From assembly GCA_015680905.1 (NCBI GenBank), contig CM027378.1, forward strand, positions 106,289,501 to 106,353,500: 64,000 nt of DNA, given 5' to 3'. Both the position numbers and the translations under genes were made by a program. The notes beneath the pieces were generated by a model. The model saw only the letters and a list, made by a program, of their open reading frames with translations, was not told the origin of the DNA and did no database searches. Shown here piece after piece: positions 58,771 through 64,000 of this stretch (within the stretch, counting starts at the first letter, position 1; every line of letters begins with the position of its first letter). The stretch is from Coptis chinensis. Taxonomy: Eukaryota; Streptophyta; Magnoliopsida; Ranunculales; Ranunculaceae.

Positions 58771-60989
58771 TTAATGTTCAGCAGCAGTGTCTGGTAAAGT
58801 GGGATTCCCAGCTATGTCTTTATGAGGAGAACCTTCAGAAATCACCACCACAGCGTCCTCAGCCGCGGATCCAGTGTTGATATCACCCCCAGGGGGCGGC
58901 GAAGAGGCCATTGAAGGACCAACCTCTGGAACGGGGGCCGAAGAGGGCGAGGGGAGGAGTCTCCCAGCAGCAGTGAGATCGTCGAGCTGGCGCTGCAATT
59001 CTCGGGCTATCTTCTTTTCAGCCAAAACCCGGAAACGATCTGACGCAACCTTCAGCGATTGCTCCAGTTTTGCTTGGGCCGCCGCCTCTTGGGCTGTCTT
59101 CTCGCCCTCCATCTTGGCACGCAGCTCGGACCGACAGTTGCTGATTGAAGGCCTCCTCCGCGTTCTGCTGAAGCTTATGGGATTTAAGAGCGGCGAGGCG
59201 AGCAGTATCGCGATCTTTCTCCAGAAGCTCATATCATGTTTTCCAGCCTTCGGGCCCATGTATTTCTTGTTTCACAGCCTCCAGAGTTTCCAGGGTACTG
59301 GTGAGACCGCGGATGACGTAGCCTACATCCAGGCTCAGCTGTACACAATGGAGACGTTAAGTGTCTTATCCACAAAAAATATCAAGATAATAGGGGACTA
59401 AGACATACCTTCTCCCAGCCCGTATAGATGGCAGCGCGGTGGGCAGCGAAGGTCCCAGAGTCGCCATAGGCTTGGTCACGAGGTAGATGGGGGCTGAAGA
59501 ATGAGTGGGCGGCGGCTGCGGCGTTATCAGATTGAAGTCGCGGGTGGTGATCGCCCGATCCCTAGCTTTTTGATTCAGGCCAAACCTCCGGGGGCGGCGA
59601 GGGCGACTTCCTTGCCTGGACGACGAGTGATAGATGAGGGCCGCGGCAATACTGGTATAGGAGCACAGGGGGCAGAGGAGTTTCCCGCCGTTATGCTTCG
59701 CTTGGCTTAATTTGGCGGGCTCTTGGCTGCAGAATCAGATTCGCCATCTTCTTCGTCACTGTCCCATAATTTCAACTTGGTGGCGTCCATAGCTGGGGCG
59801 GTGGGGGAAGTAGGACCAGCAGCTTGAAAATCGTCCTCCCAATCAGCGATGGAGGAGTAAGGGGCCGGGGCACTGGGGGTTCTGGTTGGAAAGGTTCCAG
59901 AGGGGCGTTGAGGTTGTTGAGCAACCGCAGCCCGTTTTGCAGCAGCCTTGGAATGGGAAATCTTCTTGGTATATCCCCTCTTCTTGAATTTGGGGAAAGC
60001 TTTGGGCAACCTTTCTTTGGGAGGAGGTAGACGGTAGAATGGGCCTTGATACTTGCCGAAGTCTTTGAGAGGCGGGTCCGAGGAAGAGGAGGAGTGCCTT
60101 TCTCCGGATCGATGCCTAGAACTTCACACGATCCTTTGCCCGGTCGCGCGAGACTGGAAGATGGCGGAATTGACACCGAGATATAGCTGGGAGTGTGAGT
60201 CTGGTCTCCAACCTGTGCCCATGCAAAGAACATTGGGGTGAGCGATGGGAATACATGAAAAGAAAACATAGGCGGGCGGTCTATACTTACCGCTCGAGAG
60301 GAAATGTAAATGTCTCAGAGATACTTCAGTGGGAAGGTCAGTGGATAGGAAGCTCCCGGACACATACAACGGATAGTGGTGCCACACTTTGTCGGAAGAG
60401 GTGATGTTGAGAACAAAGGACTTCTTTTGCGGACGACTACAGAAGGATTGGTAGCCTATACTACCGAATTTGGTACTCTTCTTTAGGTAATAGTGGGAGA
60501 TCATGTCGCGGAGTTGGATGGGTGGGGAGTTGGTTTTGTTATAGAAATTAGCGGCGTACATAACACGCCAGAAGTTTCCAATACCCTGACACGGGGGGGG
60601 ATATTGAAATGGTTGCAAACTTCTACATCTAACAGGGACAGAGGAAACCGAAGACCGGCCACGATTTGTCCTACAGTAGCGACAAGAGCGCCTGGCCGAG
60701 GTGTGACCAAATGTGGGAAGTGGGTAACCCCGGGCACATGCTCCAAAATCACATCGTCTGGGATACCATAAGCCGCCTTGATCGCAGCCAAGTTAGGTCG
60801 GCGGTAGTGTGAAGGGGGCGGAGGGAGCTTGAACGATCTCCCAGACGTGGAAGGGATAGCGATGGGGGAGTCTGAATCTGAGGCCGCGGACTCCGATCTC
60901 ACTACAATAGGGCTACTGGATCTGGAGGAAGGAGAACTAGATCTAACGGATTTGGCGGCGGAGGTGCTTGCCGACTCAGAAGCCGACAT
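58771..60989 (-). CDS. Antisense extra gene in the 52-62 kb gypsy element, intron-like signals, unknown function
   Basis: On the strand opposite to pol. It starts MSASESASTSAAKSVRSSSP (ATG at 60989) with a Ser-rich N-terminus. A conserved block follows (AAYGIPDDVILEHVPG, VGQIVAGLRFPLSLLDVEVC), then NFWRVMYAANFYNK, KKSFVLNITSSDKVWHHYPL, a Pro-rich middle and a coiled-coil tail (KLEQSLKVASDRFRVLAEKK) ending DTAAEH at 58771. The conserved block is of the Transposase_28 ('putative gypsy type transposon') kind. Candidate introns with good GT-AG ends lie at about 60213-60290 and 59339-59408. Such antisense genes are reported from Tat-lineage elements; their role is unknown. The region has some breaks. 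Whether it is expressed cannot be told from sequence. Confidence 0.72.
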
Positions 60990-61689
60990 GATGCAAATTA
61001 CACTAGTCGTAGAATGGAAAAGATGAAAGGACTAAGCTACGCAAGTGGAAAAATCCACAATACACTAGAGAACAACCAAACCAACGGTATAATAAAAGTT
61101 CGAGAGATAAAGGAAAGAAGAAACTAACCGAACTTTATTCTGAAAGAATGAGCAAAAGAGAGTAGTAAGAATCGAATCAGAAGCAAAGGCAGTGGAGATT
61201 CACCGGGAGGAAGAGGGAAGATAGGAAAGCCAGGCGATCCCAAAATGTCAAACAGAGAGAGATGAAGTTGAAAGGTTTAAGTGAGAAGAAATAAAAGGGA
61301 GTGAGAGAGAAAAGGAAGGGTTTGAGAGAGAAAAGGAAGTGTTTGAACGAAGTTTGAGCCGCGGGGTAGAAGCGAAGAATTTCGAATACAAAACCGAAGA
61401 ATCGGGCGAGGGGGGCCGGGGTGACCGTGGAGGGCTAAGAACGAGGCGACGAGTTGTTACGCGCTATATCATAATTGCTAGAGGCGCAAGGCAGCGCTGG
61501 GGTATAGAGCTCTCAAATCAAAGTCAGGAGAACACGTGGCCCTAAAGAAATGACCCAACATTGGCCAGCCGGACCCCTTCATCTGGCTAGGTGATGGGCT
61601 CTAGGACAGGTACTAGAAATCCGCGGCTTCAATTGGCAGAAAGTATCTCGGACCCCGAACTATAGGTCCGAGGACCGAGAGGGGGCATC

Positions 61690-62074
61690 TGTATCAGCCT
61701 AATATATGACTACCAAGACGACTGGTGTGTCCTGGGCTGGGGCAACATAACGGTATAGTCCGCGAATAATTAGAAGGCCGCAGACTCTGTAAGTGCGAGA
61801 AGATCAGTGGAGGTATTATGAGTTGAGGGAGATGTTGGATAAGGAAAGAAAGAGGAGCCGAAGATGCCAAGACCACGATCTCGAGGAGGCAGTGGGCCGG
61901 TTCGGGGCGATGGGGGGGCATGTAAGGAGATCATGGAAACCGAAGAGCGGTTAGAGAAGATGGGAGCGGTTAAAGAAAGAGGCGGTTAGGAAGTATGAAA
62001 AAGAGAGAGAAGAAAGAGAAGAAGGAGGAAAAAAGAGAGAGAGGAGTTTATAGGTTGTAATTTTGGACAACACA
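61690..62074 (+). repeat. 3' LTR of the 52-62 kb gypsy element
   Basis: 385 bp, preceded by the purine tract GAGAGGGGGCATC and followed by the target duplication CTTCT (62075-62079). Confidence 0.95.
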
Positions 62075-62079
62075 CTTCT

Positions 62080-62225
62080 CATATCTGTTAGGGTATGATG
62101 AAAGTGAAGAAGTATGTAAAGCAAGGGGCTCTTTGGAGTATTGGTGATGGTGCTTCAGTTAAGTTTTGAACTGATCAATGGGTGACAGTTATCGATAAAC
62201 CATGGATTATTCTGGATTTGGTTAC
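62080..62225 (+). pseudogene. LINE reverse-transcriptase fragment, right part
   Basis: This continues the fragment cut by the gypsy element. The frame reads SHIC, a stop (TAG), GMMKVKKYVKQGALWSIGDG, ASVKF, a stop (TGA), TDQWVTVIDKPW. Plant LINEs have Trp at both stop positions (WKG and FWTDQW). It ends without poly-A where the CACTA-like array begins. Confidence 0.75.
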
Positions 62226-62232
62226 ACCATTA

Positions 62233-62545
62233 CACTACAACAATTATGGGCTTTTGTAACATGCCTTTTGCAATATTTTGTGGGGAACGTTATGCAAATA
62301 AAATATTTGTAACATTTTTTCTATAAAATGTTATTGAGTATAATATATCACATGTTTTTGTGTCATTGTATAGTGTAATGCTACAAATTTTAGTTGACTT
62401 GCAATATTTGTCTGTGAAATGTTACCAAATTTTTGTTGGGTTGTAACATTTTTTTTTTAAATGTTACCAAGTTCAATTTGTAGGGCTTGCAACATTTTCA
62501 CTTAAAATGTTACAAATAACAAGTAGGTATTGTTTGTCACATAAA
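62233..62545. mobile_element. CACTA-like terminal/subterminal array
   Basis: It begins CACTACAACAATTATGGGC and contains repeated TGTAACATTT/ATGTTACAAA words. From about 62381 on it is the inverted counterpart of 51759-51952. An internal TATAGTG at about 62389-62395 could be a second, oppositely facing end. Confidence 0.55.
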
Positions 62546-63401
62546 GGAAAAACCTCTCCCTCGCGAAAAGGAAAAACACTCTAAAATTGGAACCTAGAAA
62601 TTGAAGATCGAAATTGAAAATCTCAAAACTCATTTTAGTTTAACGAAATTGAACACTCTCAAATTTCAAGCCTCTGAAATTCGTTTTGTTTTTTTGAAAT
62701 TCTGGATATGTAAGTATTTCACTTGTATCTTATTATTTTTGGCCATTTCTGATTAAATTTTGGTGGTTTTGTTTTTTGATTCATGGTGATTTGATGTTTG
62801 TTTTGACTAAAGTTACTAGTTAGTTGTAATTAGTGAATCATCATAGTATCTGTTCTTCACATGCTTCTGTTGTTTGCTATTTTAAGAAACTGCGAATTAA
62901 AGCTAGAAATCGAGATTGTAGAAATGTGGAATTTGCTATGAACTGTTTGATTAAAGTACTCAGTTGTAATGGAAATCCCAATATGTACAAATCATGTTGG
63001 ATACTTGATGCATGATTACATGAGAATGTGTTTACATAAATGAGTTTTGACTACCAATAAATCACTGCGTCCAAATGAATCTAATAACAGATTCAATATT
63101 GAGACTATAATGAGAATTGTGGTTATAATAATTATATGAGGATGTTTTTAATTTGTAATAAAAGAGGGTAATTTAGCTACTAATGATATCAAGATTTAGT
63201 CAATAATTTAGAACTAATTATTAAATGGGTGAAAATTCATTTGTTATCGTCTTTGTCTAGGAATTTAGGATACACATCCTGCTGCTCAAGTTTTTTTCAG
63301 GTTGGTAATTTGTGTTACATGTTTTACATTTATGTGTACATCCATTTTCATGTTTTTGGTAATAAGTATTTATGGTAAATTCAAACTAGCTAGGATATCT
63401 C
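62546..63401. other. Non-coding AT-rich stretch
   Basis: No gene recognised. The text near 62560-62720 (repeated GAAATTGAAAATCTC-like words) is AT-rich. The only frame (62833-63015) has no known motif. Confidence 0.35.
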
Positions 63402-64000
63402 TTTTTTTTTTTTTTTTTTTGGAAAGCGAGGTTGTTAACGAGGTCCCCTACCCCTTTTTATTAAAATAAAAGTATCATAGCTTGTTACATTCTTACATAC
63501 ATTTTCCCTACTGCATCATCATGAATTATTTTCTTTACATCCTCAGAAAATAAACTTGTATCTAATTGTATACAACTAGCCGTGGGTATTATACTAGCAA
63601 TAGCATCAGCTAAGTTGTTTGCTTCTCTGTAGACATGAGTAATAGAGAATTCTTCCAATTGCTCTTTCATTCGACTAATGCTCCTCATCATGTGTTTTGC
63701 TTGCCACGGATGTTTCCCCTTATTTTGGAACAGAGATATTACTGTTGTCAAATCAGTCTGTGCGCTTATATGCCTAATGCCTTGCTCAATAGCCATTTTC
63801 ATGCCCTGCTCGACACCTTGCAATTCTATTAGATCAATAGATTGCTTGCTGGACCTTCCCTTTCTTGCACCAATAACCCTCCCATTCTCATCTCTCATTA
63901 CCGCAGCCCATCCACCGATCAGCCCTTGCAAACTTCCATCTGTATTTAGATTTACTACTCCCACTTCAGCTCGCTCCCATTTACAAAGTCGCTGCTGCTT
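63402..64000 (-). mobile_element. 3' end of a minus-strand LINE, running off the window
   Basis: The poly-T run 63402-63420 is the poly-A tail of a minus-strand element. Before it (to the right) are a short 3' UTR (63421-63484) and an RNase H domain, the same order as at the end of the 16-22 kb LINE. The rest lies beyond the window. The tail is still 19 bases long and uninterrupted, which suggests a fairly recent insertion. Confidence 0.85.
63485..64000 (-). CDS. RNase H (RVT_3) domain of a LINE ORF2, C-terminal part
   Basis: This is the open C-terminal frame of a LINE polyprotein. RNase H motifs are VVNLNTDGSLQG (first Asp), IDLIELQGVEQGM (Glu), HISAQTDLTTV (Asp) and YREANNLADAIAS (final Asp), so the catalytic set is complete. 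The frame stays open rightward past 63964 to the window edge (for example RLCKWERAEV), so it is part of a longer protein. The stop is at 63485-63487. It is not closely similar to the other LINE, so a different family. A host RVT_3-only gene is less likely because of the adjacent poly-A. Confidence 0.85.
   Translation of the reverse strand, partial: KQQRLCKWERAEVGVVNLNTDGSLQGLIGGWAAVMRDENGRVIGARKGRSSKQSIDLIELQGVEQGMKMAIEQGIRHISAQTDLTTVISLFQNKGKHPWQAKHMMRSISRMKEQLEEFSITHVYREANNLADAIASIIPTASCIQLDTSLFSEDVKKIIHDDAVGKMYVRM

Larger units (their letters stand above)
52184..62074 (+). mobile_element. Ty3/gypsy LTR retrotransposon, Tat lineage, nearly whole but broken (TSD CTTCT)
   Basis: Two LTRs of exactly 385 bp (52184-52568 and 61690-62074) start TGTATCAG and end ACAACACA. 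They are flanked by CTTCT (52179-52183 and 62075-62079). The primer site TGGCGCCGTCTGTGGGG follows the 5' LTR. gag, protease, RT, RNase H, additional RNase H and integrase follow on the plus strand, a long extra gene lies on the minus strand, then a purine tract (GAGAGGGGGCATC). It has about half a dozen breaks in gag-pol. The LTRs are near-identical apart from one stretch, so it is the youngest gypsy copy here. It is related to the 41-51 kb element but belongs to a different family (the LTRs are unlike). Confidence 0.95.

Overview
The window is nuclear DNA of a flowering plant, most likely a eudicot with a repeat-rich genome. The evidence is one intron-split host gene for a plant-type acyl-lipid desaturase (ADS/FAD5-like) and a dense set of plant transposable elements: Tat-lineage Ty3/gypsy, Ty1/copia, plant LINEs with a 3' RNase H, a MULE, Tourist-like MITEs, Helitron ends and CACTA-like repeats. 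I saw no rRNA, tRNA, CRISPR or bacterial-style operon. All reading is by eye, without database search.

Layout. 1-13.97 kb is AT-rich and mostly non-coding. It holds a 1.5 kb non-autonomous MULE with a perfect 9-bp target duplication and a captured kelch-gene fragment (1897-3441), a Tourist-like MITE (10659-11081), two Helitron-like 3' ends and a CACTA-like repeat patch. 13970-29554 is a three-level nest: a decayed Tat-type gypsy element (TSD GGGAT) has a large TG...CA element in its 5' LTR, probably a solo LTR of about 3.5 kb (14283-24841, TSD TATAC), and that in turn holds a nearly full-length LINE of about 7 kb (about 15690-22698). 30359-35397 is a minus-strand copia element (TSD TTAAT).

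36600-38597 (minus) is the one convincing intact host gene. It has five exons coding for 336 residues, with all three histidine boxes and canonical splice sites. A second Tourist-like MITE (38922-39414) lies just upstream of it.

41 kb to the end is again transposon territory. Two related Tat-lineage gypsy elements (41380-50737, TSD GATAC; 52184-62074, TSD CTTCT) each carry gag-pol, an additional RNase H and a long extra gene on the opposite strand between pol and the 3' LTR. The second one sits in a LINE fragment that is itself flanked by inverted CACTA-like repeat arrays. A third Helitron-like end lies at 51692. The right edge holds the 3' end of a minus-strand LINE.

The items most worth a second look are the antisense, apparently intron-containing gene in the Tat elements (a related ORF lies in sense orientation in the third element), the kelch-carrying MULE, the Trp-to-stop decay pattern of the LINEs, and the desaturase with its longer C-terminus.
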